Part shown: positions 27,539 through 36,523 of the stretch, in pieces
Numbering within the stretch: position 1 is the stretch's first letter
How the letters are laid out: every line of letters begins with the position of its first letter
DNA from: Microbacterium azadirachtae
Lineage (GTDB): Bacteria; Actinomycetota; Actinomycetes; Actinomycetales; Microbacteriaceae
DNA: 64,000 nucleotides
Reading direction: 5' to 3'
Assembly (NCBI RefSeq): GCF_000956505.1
Contig: NZ_JYIX01000040.1
Coordinates: forward strand, 62,001 to 126,000
The notes under the pieces: generated by a model
The model's input: only the letters and a program-made list of their open reading frames with translations
Database searches by the model: none
What the model was told of the DNA's origin: nothing
Translations under genes and position numbers: made by a program

Positions 27539-27959
27539 GAAGGTTCCTTGCGATGGTGAACGATCGACGGAAGCGGCGGGACGATGCCCCGTCGCGGACG
27601 ACTCTCCGACCCGGTCCGCGAGGGGCGGAGCGCAGGGGTCGGGAATGCTGGGCTGGAACGCCTCGGGTGCAGCGCGGAGAAGTCGGCTCTGATCCGCGAC
27701 GGACGCCGTCGCGGCATGAGCCCGGCTCAGGCGTCTCGACGAGTGCATCGGGAGCGCGAGCCGCGATATCGACCCGAATCAGATCACCATCGCGCCCGGC
27801 GGTCTGCGAGACCACCGGAGCTCTGCGTCCGATCCGGGATCCGGTTGTGCCTGCCCCGGTTCGAACGTGCATCAAGCCTAACCCATGATCGACGGCGTGC
27901 CCGCCCGCGCGCACGACGGACCGACGATCGGATCCGTGCTGCGCGCGCATGGAAGCAGT
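27539..27959 (-). promoter_or_regulatory. 421-bp leader region upstream of ilvB
   Basis: No gene seen. A possible -10 (TAGGCT on the minus strand, 27880-27875) would give a leader of roughly 330 nt. It contains a perfect 9-bp hairpin (27694-27714, CCGCGACGG/CCGTCGCGG, 3-nt loop) and a four-codon frame ATG-GTG-ATC-TGA (27790-27779) coding Met-Val-Ile. Leader attenuation is known for ilvBNC in Corynebacterium; here it is only a possibility. Confidence 0.35.
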
Positions 27960-28751
27960 CTATTGTGCGGCTGCTCTGGCGTCCGCCAGGGCGTCCAGCA
28001 GCACGGCGAACGCCGCCGGATCCGCGACCCGCAGCGTCGCCGCGGTCTCGCCCGCGCCGATCCGCACACCCAGATCCGCACCGCCGAGCGTGCGCATGCC
28101 GTCCTCGTCGGTGACGTCGTCGCCGGCGAACAGCACCGCGGTGGCGCCGACGTGCGCGCGCAGTCGCGAGAGCGCCGCATCCTTGCCCTCGTCCCGCCAG
28201 GAGTACTCGCGGAGGTGATGACCCGTGCGCCGTCGCCACGAGGGGATCCGATCGGGCGCCCACTTCTCGACGCGCACGAAGGCCAGCTCCTCCTGCCCGG
28301 GTGCGGCGGTACGGGTGTGCACACCGAACCCGAACGTCTTCGGCTCGTACACGACGCCGTCGAGATCCGCGATCAGCGCGCGCAGTTCGTCGATGACCTC
28401 GGCGCGGTCGACCGGCTCGGTGGAGAGGTCGGTCTCCTCCCCCGTGTCGGGGAACCAGAACTGCGCGCCGTGGGATCCGGCGAGCAGGATCCGGGATCCG
28501 TCCTCGTGCTCGGTGATCTCGCGCAGGTCGTGCAGGCTCCGCCCCGACGCGTACGCCACGAACGTCTCCGGCAACGCGGCGAGGCGGTTCACGGCGGCCG
28601 CGGCCGCGGGCAGCGCCCGCGCGGACATCGGGTCGGTCACATGCGGCGAGACCGTGCCGTCGAAATCGAGCGCCACCAGCAGTCGCGGGGTCGCCGCGAT
28701 CGCGGCGAGGGCGGGGTCGGTCTCTGCGGCGACGGTCCAGTCGCGGGTCAT
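27960..28751 (-). CDS. otsB: trehalose-6-phosphate phosphatase (263 aa)
   Basis: HAD-superfamily phosphatase giving trehalose from its 6-phosphate. The nucleophile motif LDFDGTVSP is near residue 27, YASGRSLHDL and the late Mg motif FAGDDVTDEDGMRTLG follow. Its ATG overlaps the otsA stop (4 bp), so both enzymes are made together for osmotic and desiccation tolerance. Confidence 0.94.
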   Translation of the reverse strand: MTRDWTVAAETDPALAAIAATPRLLVALDFDGTVSPHVTDPMSARALPAAAAAVNRLAALPETFVAYASGRSLHDLREITEHEDGSRILLAGSHGAQFWFPDTGEETDLSTEPVDRAEVIDELRALIADLDGVVYEPKTFGFGVHTRTAAPGQEELAFVRVEKWAPDRIPSWRRRTGHHLREYSWRDEGKDAALSRLRAHVGATAVLFAGDDVTDEDGMRTLGGADLGVRIGAGETAATLRVADPAAFAVLLDALADARAAAQ

Positions 28752-30166
28752 CGTGCGCTCCGTACGTTCTCGAGGGCCGCGAGGAAGTCCCGCGACCAGG
28801 CGTTGACATCGTTCTCCAGCACCCGCTTGCGCAGGGCTCGCATGCGTCGGGACTGCTCCCGTGGCGGCATCTCCACGGCCTGCATGATCGCGTCTTTGAG
28901 CCCCTCGATGTCGTGCGGGTTCACGAGCACCGCCTGACGCAGCTCGTCGGCGGCGCCGGTGAACTCGCTGAGCACGAGCACTCCGCGCTGATCGCTGCGG
29001 GCGGCCGCGTACTCCTTGGCCACGAGGTTCATGCCGTCCCGCAGGGCCGTCACGAGCATCGCGTCGGCGGCGAGGTACAGGGCGACCATCTCCTCACGAG
29101 GGAATCCCTGGTGCAGATACCGGATCGCGGTGTGATCCATGGTGTCGTGATCGCCGTTGATGCGTGCGACGGCCAGCTCGATCTCGTCTCGCAGCTGCAC
29201 GTAGGCATCCACCCGCTCGCGGCTGGGGCTGGCGACCTGGACGAGCGTGACGTCCTCGACCGAGATCCTGCCCTCGTCCAGCAGCTCGCCGAACGCCTTG
29301 ATGCGGTGCCGGATCCCCTTGGTGTAGTCGAGGCGGTCGACCCCGAGCAGGATCTTCTTCGGGCTGCCGAGTCCCTCGCGGATCTCCGCGGCGCGGGCGC
29401 GCACGTCGGGGCGGGCAGCGAGCTCCGTGTAGGGCGTGGTGTCGATCGAGATCGGGAAGGCCCGCGCGACCACGGTGCGCGGTCCGCCGTAGGGCACCGA
29501 GACCGTGGAGCCCTTGACGTCCAGTCGCAGCCTTCGGCGCACCGCGGTGAGGAAGTTCGTCGCGTCCTGAGCGCGCTGGAACCCGACGACATCGGCGCCG
29601 AGCAGTCCCTGCAGCACCTGATCCCGCCAGGGCAGCTGCGCGTACAGCCCGTGCGCCGGGAACGGGATGTGGTGGAAGTAGCCGATCGTGACATCGGGGC
29701 GGCGCTCGCGCAGCATGGCCGGCACGAGCTGCAGCTGATAGTCGTGCACCCACACCGTGCCGCCCTCGGCGACCGCGCTCGCGGCGCGCTCCGCGAAGCG
29801 GCGGTTCACGCGCACGTAGGCGTCCCACCACTCGCGGTGGTACTGCGGGGACGAGATCACGTCGTGGTAGAGCGGCCAGATCGTGTCGTTCGAGAAGCCC
29901 TCGTAGTACTCCTCGACGTCCTGCGCCGACAGGGTCACCGGCAGCAGCCGGATGCCGTCCTCCGTGAAGGGCTTGAGATCGAGATCCGGTTGTCCGGCCC
30001 AGCCCACCCAGGCGCCGTCGACGGACTGCATCACGGGTTCGAGAGCGGCCACGAGCCCGCCTGGTGAGCGCCGCCAGATCACCTCGCCGTCGGGGCCCGG
30101 CACACGGTCGACCGGCAGCCGGTTCGCGATGATCACGAACGAGGCGGTGGGTGTGGACGAAGTCAT
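28748..30166 (-). CDS. otsA: trehalose-6-phosphate synthase (GT20, 472 aa)
   Basis: Joins glucose from UDP- or GDP-glucose to glucose 6-phosphate. GT20 landmarks: ANRLPVDR at the N-terminus, [59 protein letters not shown] and REGMN-like [14 protein letters not shown] 30166 ([10 protein letters not shown]) has GAGGAG 7 bp upstream; a GTG 15 bases earlier is possible. Followed directly by otsB. Confidence 0.95.
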   Translation of the reverse strand: MTSSTPTASFVIIANRLPVDRVPGPDGEVIWRRSPGGLVAALEPVMQSVDGAWVGWAGQPDLDLKPFTEDGIRLLPVTLSAQDVEEYYEGFSNDTIWPLYHDVISSPQYHREWWDAYVRVNRRFAERAASAVAEGGTVWVHDYQLQLVPAMLRERRPDVTIGYFHHIPFPAHGLYAQLPWRDQVLQGLLGADVVGFQRAQDATNFLTAVRRRLRLDVKGSTVSVPYGGPRTVVARAFPISIDTTPYTELAARPDVRARAAEIREGLGSPKKILLGVDRLDYTKGIRHRIKAFGELLDEGRISVEDVTLVQVASPSRERVDAYVQLRDEIELAVARINGDHDTMDHTAIRYLHQGFPREEMVALYLAADAMLVTALRDGMNLVAKEYAAARSDQRGVLVLSEFTGAADELRQAVLVNPHDIEGLKDAIMQAVEMPPREQSRRMRALRKRVLENDVNAWSRDFLAALENVRSAR

Positions 30167-30239
30167 GGGAACGCTCCTCACGGCAGCGGGGATGCCTCCT
30201 CCAGGCTAGTCACCCGGCGAGCGTCGGCGTCGTCCCGCG

Positions 30240-31484
30240 TCAGGACGCGGCGCGTCCACCCCGCGCCAGCACGGCGTTCACCACTCCGGCGAGCAGCACA
30301 AGGGCCGCCGCGAACACGGGCAGCAGCAGGGAGGCCTGCGCGCCCGCCGCATCGGCGACCTGGCCCGTCGCCACCGCGCCGATCGCCTGCCCCACCACCA
30401 TCGCGGATCCGAGCATCGTCATGACCGTGGCCGAACGATCGGTCGGTCCGAACGCCGCGCCCAGGCTGAATTGGGTTACCAGCGTCGGGCCGATCCCGCA
30501 GCCCATCACCGCGAGCGCGATCAACATGCCGAAGGGCTCGCGCACCCAGAGCAGCCCGAGGCTGCCGACGAAGAGGATGCCCGCGAACAACAGCCAACGG
30601 GCGGCCAGGGGAAAGCGCGCCGGCAGGAATGCGACGCCGAGGGCGAGGATCGCGGATCCGACGCCCAGTGCGCCGTAAAGCAGTCCTGCCTCCTCCGGAC
30701 GGCCGTGCTCGGTCATGAACGCGGTGAGCGAGGTGAGCATGGCGCCGAAGAACACGCCCACGCCGAGCATGCCCAGGACGACGACGAGGAGACGCGGCCG
30801 GAACAGCTCCGAGACCTGCGAGCCGGCGCGACCGTCGGCGCCGCGCCGGATTGAGACGTGCGCGGCGGTGGGATGCAGGGCGAAGGCGCCCACGAACACC
30901 AGGATCAGGCCCGCGGCGATCACGAGCGGCATCCACGGAGCGATCGCGGTGGCCAGCACCCCCACGAGGAACGGACCGAAGACGAACACGGTCTCGTCGG
31001 CCGCGGACTCGTACGACATCGTCGACGACGTGGTGCGCGCACGGCGATCGGCGGGCACGCGCTCGGCGATGATCGTGACAAGGCGCGACCGCGACATCGG
31101 GGAGACCTGCGGGGCGGTGGCGCCGATCGCGAACGCGCTCAGCAGCACGAACGGCTCGGCGGCCGAGGAGTACACGACCAGGGTGAAGCCCACGAGCGCC
31201 ACGGCGTTGGCGACCGCGACGACGGCGAGGACGATCCGCTGGCCGCGGCGATCGGCGGCGGCGCCCAGCAGCGGGCCGAAACACGCGGTCCCGATGCCGA
31301 CGGCGGCGGACGTGAGCCCGCCGAGAGCGACCGACTCGCGGGCGGCGACGACGACGGTGAGCACGCCGACGACCATCATCGCGAACGGCAGCCGGGCGAT
31401 GAAGGCGATGACGAAATAGGGCAGCCCGACCCTGCGGAACAGGCTCGGGGCGGCGGGGATGGACGAGGTGCGCGAAGTGGTCAT
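30240..31484 (-). CDS. MFS transporter (414 aa)
   Basis: Twelve hydrophobic segments are predicted, with MFS loop signatures such as ARESVALGGLTSAAVGIGT and LLGAAADRRGQRIVLAV (loop 2-3). It resembles drug or metabolite exporters of the YfcJ/arabinose-efflux group; the substrate is unknown. The ATG at 31484 has only a weak ribosome-binding site. It is separated from otsA by 73 bp and need not share its transcript. Confidence 0.85.
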   Translation of the reverse strand: MTTSRTSSIPAAPSLFRRVGLPYFVIAFIARLPFAMMVVGVLTVVVAARESVALGGLTSAAVGIGTACFGPLLGAAADRRGQRIVLAVVAVANAVALVGFTLVVYSSAAEPFVLLSAFAIGATAPQVSPMSRSRLVTIIAERVPADRRARTTSSTMSYESAADETVFVFGPFLVGVLATAIAPWMPLVIAAGLILVFVGAFALHPTAAHVSIRRGADGRAGSQVSELFRPRLLVVVLGMLGVGVFFGAMLTSLTAFMTEHGRPEEAGLLYGALGVGSAILALGVAFLPARFPLAARWLLFAGILFVGSLGLLWVREPFGMLIALAVMGCGIGPTLVTQFSLGAAFGPTDRSATVMTMLGSAMVVGQAIGAVATGQVADAAGAQASLLLPVFAAALVLLAGVVNAVLARGGRAAS

Positions 31485-31663
31485 TGCGGAACAGGTCTCT
31501 GGCGTCGCCGCACGAGGGGGACGCAGTCAGGTGCCGCCGCTTTCCGCCGGAAGAGCCGGCGGCCGGTAATGCACAACGGTGATCGGCCCAGTGTATCGAG
31601 CGGCCGGGCTTTCCGGGCAGCGGATCCTGCGGGTCCCGAAGCGCGCTGGTTAGACTCGATCCC

Positions 31664-31948
31664 ATGCGCAACTACCTCTTCGCGAGCGGCCTGTTCAGCG
31701 CGATCACCAGCGGGATCGCCCTGCTGCGCGGCACGCGCGACGCACCGATCACCTGGCGCGCCGTGCTGGCGTGGCTGAGCTGGGGCATCACGATCGTCCT
31801 CGCCGTCGGCGCGATCGTCGACTACCGCCGGGACGAGCGCGGCGAGTCCGTCTCCTACGACTCCCCCGTCGCACCCGTGCAGTTCAAGCGCGCGAAGAAG
31901 GAGCTCAAGGCCGAGCTCAAGGCGCAGCGCAAGGCCGACAAGGCCTGA
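31664..31948 (+). CDS. small membrane protein with Lys-rich C-terminus, function unknown (94 aa)
   Basis: Not recognised. One or two N-terminal hydrophobic segments (YLFASGLFSAITSGIALL, then AVLAWLSWGITIVLAVGAIV) precede a soluble tail ending in a Lys/Ala/Glu helix (KRAKKELKAELKAQRKADKA), probably cytoplasmic. TAGACT at 31651-31656 is a -10 placed 7 bp before the ATG, so the transcript is probably leaderless; there is no ribosome-binding site. Confidence 0.8.
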   Translation: MRNYLFASGLFSAITSGIALLRGTRDAPITWRAVLAWLSWGITIVLAVGAIVDYRRDERGESVSYDSPVAPVQFKRAKKELKAELKAQRKADKA

Positions 31949-31958
31949 CCCGGCAGCA

Positions 31959-32002
31959 CCCTTCGACAGGCTCAGGGACCGGATCGGGCGGGCTCAGGGA
32001 CC
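31959..32002 (+). repeat. dispersed repeat, one full and one partial copy
   Basis: 31959-31980 is identical to the 22-bp repeat at 17550-17571. A second partial copy (GGCTCAGGGACC) follows at 31991-32002. It lies between the convergent small membrane protein and acetyltransferase genes. Confidence 0.8.
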
Positions 32003-32013
32003 GGGTGAGGCTG

Positions 32014-32460
32014 TCAGCCGAGATCGATCTGGTAGTGGATGAATCCGCTGCGCTCGGCGACCCGATCGTAGAGCGCACGTGCGGTGGCATTGCCCTCCGC
32101 GGTGAGCCAGTAGACCTTGTCGCTGCCGGCGGCGCGGGCGGCGTCCGTCACATGCGCGATCAGCGCGCGTCCGACACCGCCTCCACGGACGGACGGATCC
32201 ACGAAGAGGTCCTCGAGGTAGGTGTAGCCCGTCCTCGACCACGTCGCCGGATGCGCGAACCAGTGCACGATCCCGACCGCGCGGCCGTCGTCGTCGCGGG
32301 CGATCGCCCCCTGGATGTCTCCCGCCGGATCCACGATCGTCGCGAAGGTCGACGCGGTGACGTCCTCGGCGAGGACCGATTCGTAGAACGTCAGGTACGC
32401 CTGCCAGAGCGGCAGCCAGTCGTCGCGGTCGGCCGCCGTCAGAGCCCGGATCGTCGTCAT
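32014..32460 (-). CDS. GNAT family N-acetyltransferase (148 aa)
   Basis: Transfers acetyl from acetyl-CoA to an unknown amine. The fold's motif A is visible as LEDLFVDPSVRGGGVGRALIAHV, the acetyl-CoA pyrophosphate loop, followed by VYWLTAEGNATARALYDRV. Length is typical. Convergent with the upstream small gene; it ends beside the repeat at 31991. Confidence 0.9.
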   Translation of the reverse strand: MTTIRALTAADRDDWLPLWQAYLTFYESVLAEDVTASTFATIVDPAGDIQGAIARDDDGRAVGIVHWFAHPATWSRTGYTYLEDLFVDPSVRGGGVGRALIAHVTDAARAAGSDKVYWLTAEGNATARALYDRVAERSGFIHYQIDLG

Positions 32461-32521
32461 GCGCCGATCCTACGGGGCGGCGCTCCGCGGGGAGGACCGG
32501 ACGCCGCCATGCGCTGTCGCC

Positions 32522-33706
32522 TCAGCGCGTGAGGATGAGCGCCTCACCCTGACCGCCGCCGCCGCACAGCGCGACCACCGCGGTTCCAGAGCCCCGGCGC
32601 ACGAGCTCGTGCGCCATGTGCACCGCGAGCCGGTTGCCGCTCGCGCCGATCGGGTGGCCGATCGCGATCCCGCCGCCGTGCACGTTGACGATCTCCGGAT
32701 CCAGGCCGAGCGCGGCCTCGGAGCGCGCGACCACGGCCCCGAAGGCCTCGTTGATCTCGACAAGGTCCAGATCCGCGGCGGTGATCCCCTGCTTGTCCAG
32801 CGCCCGCTGGATGGCGTTCGCCGGCTGCTCCTGGAGAGAGTTGTCGGGGCCGGCGGTCTGACCGCTGGCTCCGACCGCGACCAGCACCGGCCAGCCCTTG
32901 GCCTCGGCGTTGGCGCGCGTGGTCACGACGACCGCTGAGGCCCCGTCGGAGATCTGCGAGGAGTTGCCGGCCGTGATCGAGCCGCCCTCGGCGAACGCCG
33001 GGCGCAGCCCCGCGAGCGTCTCAACGGTCGTCTCCGGCCTGATGCCCTCGTCCGATGTGAGGACCACCGGCTCGCCGCGCCGCTGGGGCACGCTGACGGG
33101 CACGATCTCGCCCTCGAAAACGCCCGCGTCGCGAGCCGCGGCCGCGCGCTGGTGCGACCGTGCTGCGACCTCGTCCTGCGCCTCGCGGGTGAGCCCGAAG
33201 CGCGGGTTGTGGCGCTCGGTCGACGCACCCATGCTCTCCTTGTCATAGGCATCGGTGAGCCCGTCGTACGCCATGTGGTCGAGCACCTCGACGGATCCGT
33301 AGGTCCAGCCGTCGCGCGAGCCCATCATCAGGTGAGGCGCCCGCGTCATCGACTCCATGCCGGCCGCGACCACCGTGAGGGCGTCTCCGGTGCGGATCAT
33401 CCGCGCAGCATCGATGATGGCGGTCAGCCCCGACAGGCACACCTTGTTGACGGAGTGCGATGGCACGTCCCATCCGATGCCCGCTCCGATCGCGGCCTGA
33501 CGCGCGGCGTTCTGCCCTGAGCCCGCGGCCAGCACCTGCCCGACGATGACGGCGTCGATCTCCGCAGGGTCGACCCCGCCCTGCTCGAGCGCGCCGCGGA
33601 TCGCGAGGGATCCCAGCTGCGGCGCCGTGAAGGAGGCCAGCTGACCCTTCAGACGCCCCTGCGGCGTGCGCGCCGCCGCAACGATGACGATGTCGTCTGC
33701 ACTCAT
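32522..33706 (-). CDS. acetyl-CoA C-acyltransferase (thiolase, 394 aa)
   Basis: Degradative or biosynthetic thiolase. Catalytic residues: Cys in NKVCLSGLTAI, His in GGGIAIGHPIGASG and Cys in ALCGGGGQGEA. NKVCLSG favours an acetoacetyl-CoA thiolase over beta-ketoadipyl-CoA thiolase. It starts 2 bp after the stop of CoA-transferase subunit B; the three genes likely convert a 3-oxo acid to its CoA ester and then to acetyl-CoA units. ATG 33706 opens on the conserved MSADDIVIVAAARTP. Confidence 0.92.
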   Translation of the reverse strand: MSADDIVIVAAARTPQGRLKGQLASFTAPQLGSLAIRGALEQGGVDPAEIDAVIVGQVLAAGSGQNAARQAAIGAGIGWDVPSHSVNKVCLSGLTAIIDAARMIRTGDALTVVAAGMESMTRAPHLMMGSRDGWTYGSVEVLDHMAYDGLTDAYDKESMGASTERHNPRFGLTREAQDEVAARSHQRAAAARDAGVFEGEIVPVSVPQRRGEPVVLTSDEGIRPETTVETLAGLRPAFAEGGSITAGNSSQISDGASAVVVTTRANAEAKGWPVLVAVGASGQTAGPDNSLQEQPANAIQRALDKQGITAADLDLVEINEAFGAVVARSEAALGLDPEIVNVHGGGIAIGHPIGASGNRLAVHMAHELVRRGSGTAVVALCGGGGQGEALILTR

Positions 33707-33708
33707 GA

Positions 33709-34353
33709 TCACTCCAGTCCTTCCGCGACCAGCAGCGTCGGCTGGGTCGCATCCTTCACATCCTGCACGCTCACCCCTGGTGCGAGCTCCACGAGCCGCA
33801 GACCGTCGGGCGTGACGTCGATCACAGCCAGATCCGTGATGATCCGATGCACCACCGCGCGGCCCGTGAGCGGCAGCGAGCACTCGTCCACGATCTTCGC
33901 GGAGCCGTCGCGGGCGACGTGTTCCATGAGCACGATCACGCGGCCGGCGCCGTGCACGAGGTCCATCGCGCCGCCCGGGCCTTTGACCATCTTCCCGGGG
34001 ATCATCCAGTTCGCGAGATCACCGGTGGCGCTCACCTGCATCGCGCCGAGGATCGCGGCGTCGATCTTGCCGCCGCGGATCATGCCGAAGCTGAGTCCCG
34101 AGTCGAAGAACGCAGCGCCGGGCAACGTGGTGACGGTCTCCTTGCCGGCGTTGATGAGGTCGGGGTCGACCGCGTCCTCCGCGGGATAGGGGCCGACGCC
34201 GAGGATGCCGTTCTCGGATTGCAGCACGAGGGTCACGCCCTCCGGCACGTAGTTGGGCACGAGCGTGGGCAGCCCGATGCCGAGGTTCACGTAGGAGCCG
34301 TCGGACAGCTCGCGCGCGGCGCGCGCCGCCATCTCGTCGCGTGTGAGCGCCAT
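33709..34353 (-). CDS. 3-oxoacid (or 3-oxoadipate) CoA-transferase subunit B (214 aa)
   Basis: Family I CoA-transferase subunit that carries the catalytic glutamate, seen in [13 protein letters not shown]. Other landmarks are [17 protein letters not shown] and [18 protein letters not shown]. It starts 1 bp after the subunit A stop and runs into the thiolase. Acetoacetate or 3-oxoadipate are both plausible; the gene order with a thiolase and an IclR regulator does not decide between them. ATG 34353 is used because an upstream extension covers subunit A codons. Confidence 0.92.
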   Translation of the reverse strand: MALTRDEMAARAARELSDGSYVNLGIGLPTLVPNYVPEGVTLVLQSENGILGVGPYPAEDAVDPDLINAGKETVTTLPGAAFFDSGLSFGMIRGGKIDAAILGAMQVSATGDLANWMIPGKMVKGPGGAMDLVHGAGRVIVLMEHVARDGSAKIVDECSLPLTGRAVVHRIITDLAVIDVTPDGLRLVELAPGVSVQDVKDATQPTLLVAEGLE

Positions 34354-34354
34354 G

Positions 34355-35146
34355 TCAGGCCTCCCCGTTCCCGGAACCGGTCGAAGGGCGCACGGTGCGC
34401 CGCTCGATGCGCTTCTCGATGTCGGATCCGACCTCGACCACGCGGTGCACGTATACACCGGGCAGGTGGACCTGATCCGGATCCAGCTCCCCCGGCTCGA
34501 CGAGCCGCTCGACCTGGGCGATGCAGATGCAGCCGGCCATCGCGGCGAGGGGGTTGAAGTTGCGTGCGGCCTTGTTGAAGATCAGGTTGCCGTGCCGGTC
34601 GCCGAGCGCGGCGTGCACGAGCGCGAAGTCGGTGGTGATGGCCTCCTCGAGCACGAACTCGCGCGGCTGCCCGTGCATCTCGAAGGTGCGCACGTCCTTG
34701 GCGGGCGACGCGATCGCGACGGACCCGTCCGCGGCGTAGCGTCGCGGCAGCCCGCCCTCCGCGACCTGGGTTCCGACGCCGGTCTGCGTGTAGAAGGCGG
34801 CGATGCCGGATCCGCCGGCGCGGAGCTTCTCGGCGAGCGTGCCCTGCGGCGTGAGTTCGAGTTCCAGCTCACCGGACAGGAACTGGCGCTCGAACTCCTT
34901 GTTCTCCCCCACGTAGGACGAGGTCATCTTGCGGATCCGCTGCGCGCCGAGAAGCAGCCCGAGCCCCCAGTCGTCGACGCCGCAGTTGTTGCTGACCACG
35001 CTGAGGCCGGACGTGCCCTGCGCGAGCAGCGCCTCGATCAGCGCGCTCGGGTTTCCGGAGAGCCCGAATCCGCCGACGGCGAGCGAGGCCCCGTCCGGGA
35101 TGTCGGCCACCGCGTCCGCCGCGGAAGCCCATTTCTTGTCGATCAC
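34355..35146 (-). CDS. 3-oxoacid (or 3-oxoadipate) CoA-transferase subunit A (263 aa)
   Basis: Partner of subunit B; shows the glycine motif [32 protein letters not shown] and [15 protein letters not shown]. First gene of a three-gene operon divergent from the IclR regulator at 35250. Its last codons ([11 protein letters not shown]) contain a degenerate version of the CTTCGAC-type dispersed repeat (34363-34389), so the C-terminus may have been altered by a repeat insertion. Confidence 0.92.
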   Translation of the reverse strand: MIDKKWASAADAVADIPDGASLAVGGFGLSGNPSALIEALLAQGTSGLSVVSNNCGVDDWGLGLLLGAQRIRKMTSSYVGENKEFERQFLSGELELELTPQGTLAEKLRAGGSGIAAFYTQTGVGTQVAEGGLPRRYAADGSVAIASPAKDVRTFEMHGQPREFVLEEAITTDFALVHAALGDRHGNLIFNKAARNFNPLAAMAGCICIAQVERLVEPGELDPDQVHLPGVYVHRVVEVGSDIEKRIERRTVRPSTGSGNGEA

Positions 35147-35161
35147 GCGCCACTCCTTCGT

Positions 35162-35177
35162 GTGGGATACGTTCCAC
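35162..35177. promoter_or_regulatory. GTGGGATACGTTCCAC dyad, probable IclR operator
   Basis: Imperfect palindrome with arms GTGGNA/TNCCAC, 16 bp upstream of the subunit A start in the 103-bp region shared with the divergent IclR gene. IclR-type regulators bind short dyads in this position. A weaker GATGTGG...CCACATC pair (35217-35249) touches the IclR start codon. Confidence 0.55.
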
Positions 35178-35249
35178 TGTGCGCCCGGTCGGCAGGGGGT
35201 TCAAGCCCATGCTTGCGATGTGGGCATCGCCGTCGGTAGCGTCCACATC

Positions 35250-36047
35250 ATGGAACAGACCCCTTCGGCCAAGCGCTCCGTCCCCGGAGCCCAGGCGATC
35301 GCGCGCGCCGCCGAGCTGCTCCGCCTCGTCACAGCCTCCCCCGACGGCGCCGCGCTGCAGCGGCTCGCCGCGACCTCGGGGCTCAGCCGTTCGACCGTGC
35401 ACCGGCTGCTGTCGGCACTGCGCGCGGAGGGCCTCGTCGATCAGGATCCGCAGACCGCTCTCTGGATGCCCGGCCCGGAGCTCTATCTCATGGGAACAGT
35501 GGCCGCAGCGCGATACGACATCACCGAGCTCGCGCGCGACATCGTGCGCTCCCTGGCCGTGAAGACCGAGGAGAGCGCGTTCCTCTCGGTGCGCAGGGCG
35601 GATGAGACCGTATGCCTGCTGCGCGAGGAGGGGGCCTTCCCCATCCGCTCCTTCGTGCTCAGCGAGGGCGTCCGGTTCCCGCTCGGCGTCGCGAGCGCCG
35701 GGCTCGCGATCCTCTCGTTCCTGCCTGACCACGATGTGGATGCGTACCTCGCACGCCACCCCGAACTCGGCGAGCGCTGGGGGCGCACGCACGCCCAGAC
35801 TCCGCTGCGCCGACGTCTGGCGGAGACGAAGGCGCGGGGGTACGCCGTGAACCCCGGCCTGATCGTCGAGGGCAGCTGGGGCATGGGCGCCGCCGTGTTC
35901 GACCGCGACGGCCGTCCGGAGTGGGCGCTGAGCCTCACTGGTGTGGAGTTCCGGTTCGGCCCCGATCGCCTGCCCACGCTCGGGCGCACCCTGCTCGCGC
36001 ACGCCCATCAGCTCTCCGCCCGGATCGCCGGCCGCGCCTCACGCTGA
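35250..36047 (+). CDS. IclR family transcriptional regulator (265 aa)
   Basis: N-terminal winged helix (LQRLAATSGLSRSTVHRLLSALRAEGLV) and C-terminal effector-binding domain (EESAFLSVRRADETVCLLREEGAFPIR, FPLGVASAGLAILSFLP). Probably controls the divergent CoA-transferase/thiolase operon in response to an aromatic or short-chain acid catabolite. ATG 35250 begins the conserved region; longer readings run through the operator. Confidence 0.92.
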   Translation: MEQTPSAKRSVPGAQAIARAAELLRLVTASPDGAALQRLAATSGLSRSTVHRLLSALRAEGLVDQDPQTALWMPGPELYLMGTVAAARYDITELARDIVRSLAVKTEESAFLSVRRADETVCLLREEGAFPIRSFVLSEGVRFPLGVASAGLAILSFLPDHDVDAYLARHPELGERWGRTHAQTPLRRRLAETKARGYAVNPGLIVEGSWGMGAAVFDRDGRPEWALSLTGVEFRFGPDRLPTLGRTLLAHAHQLSARIAGRASR

Positions 36048-36055
36048 GTGGCCCC

Positions 36056-36094
36056 TTGCCAATTACATACCAGCGGATATATACTTCTGGTATG
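36056..36094 (+). promoter_or_regulatory. leaderless marR promoter with operator overlapping the start codon
   Basis: TTGCCA (36056-36061), 18-bp spacer, TATACT (36080-36085), placing the transcript start on the ATG at 36092. Perfect 8-bp arms CATACCAG (36066-36073) and CTGGTATG (36087-36094) flank the -10; the right arm includes the ATG itself. MarR proteins bind such dyads, so strong autorepression is expected. Confidence 0.75.
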
Positions 36095-36523
36095 AATCAC
36101 GGAGAGATCCTGCAGTCGATCGTCTTCTCGACGCACGCGCTCACCCGGATCGCCGCGCAGGAGGCCGGCAACGATGCTCCTGCGGCGCAGTGGCGGGCCC
36201 TGAGCCTGCTCGACGGCGACAACGGGCAGCGGGTCGGCGAGCTGGCGCGAGCCAGTCGCACGACGCAGCCCGGGATGACCCGGATGCTCGGCCAGCTCGA
36301 GCACGAGGGTCTCGTGCTGCGCTCCCCCGACCCCGAGGACTCCCGCGCCACGGTCGTCACGATCACGGCGGAGGGGCGCACCGCCCTGCACGCCTGGCGC
36401 GACGAGATCCAGCGGATCCTCGCTCCGCGATTCAGCGACCTCGACGATGCGGACTGGGAGCACCTCTCCCGCGCCGCCGAGATCCTGCACACGCATTCGC
36501 TTCTGGAAAGGACAGCACGTTGA
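36092..36523 (+). CDS. MarR family regulator (143 aa)
   Basis: Small winged-helix repressor: RVGELARASRTTQPGMTRMLGQLEHEGLVLRS is the DNA-binding part and the wing is PDPEDSRATVVTITAEG. No ribosome-binding site precedes the ATG; the promoter geometry indicates a leaderless mRNA. It is coupled to the MFS gene downstream by a 4-bp overlap, a typical repressor/efflux pair in which the transported compound relieves repression (inference). Confidence 0.93.
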   Translation: MNHGEILQSIVFSTHALTRIAAQEAGNDAPAAQWRALSLLDGDNGQRVGELARASRTTQPGMTRMLGQLEHEGLVLRSPDPEDSRATVVTITAEGRTALHAWRDEIQRILAPRFSDLDDADWEHLSRAAEILHTHSLLERTAR

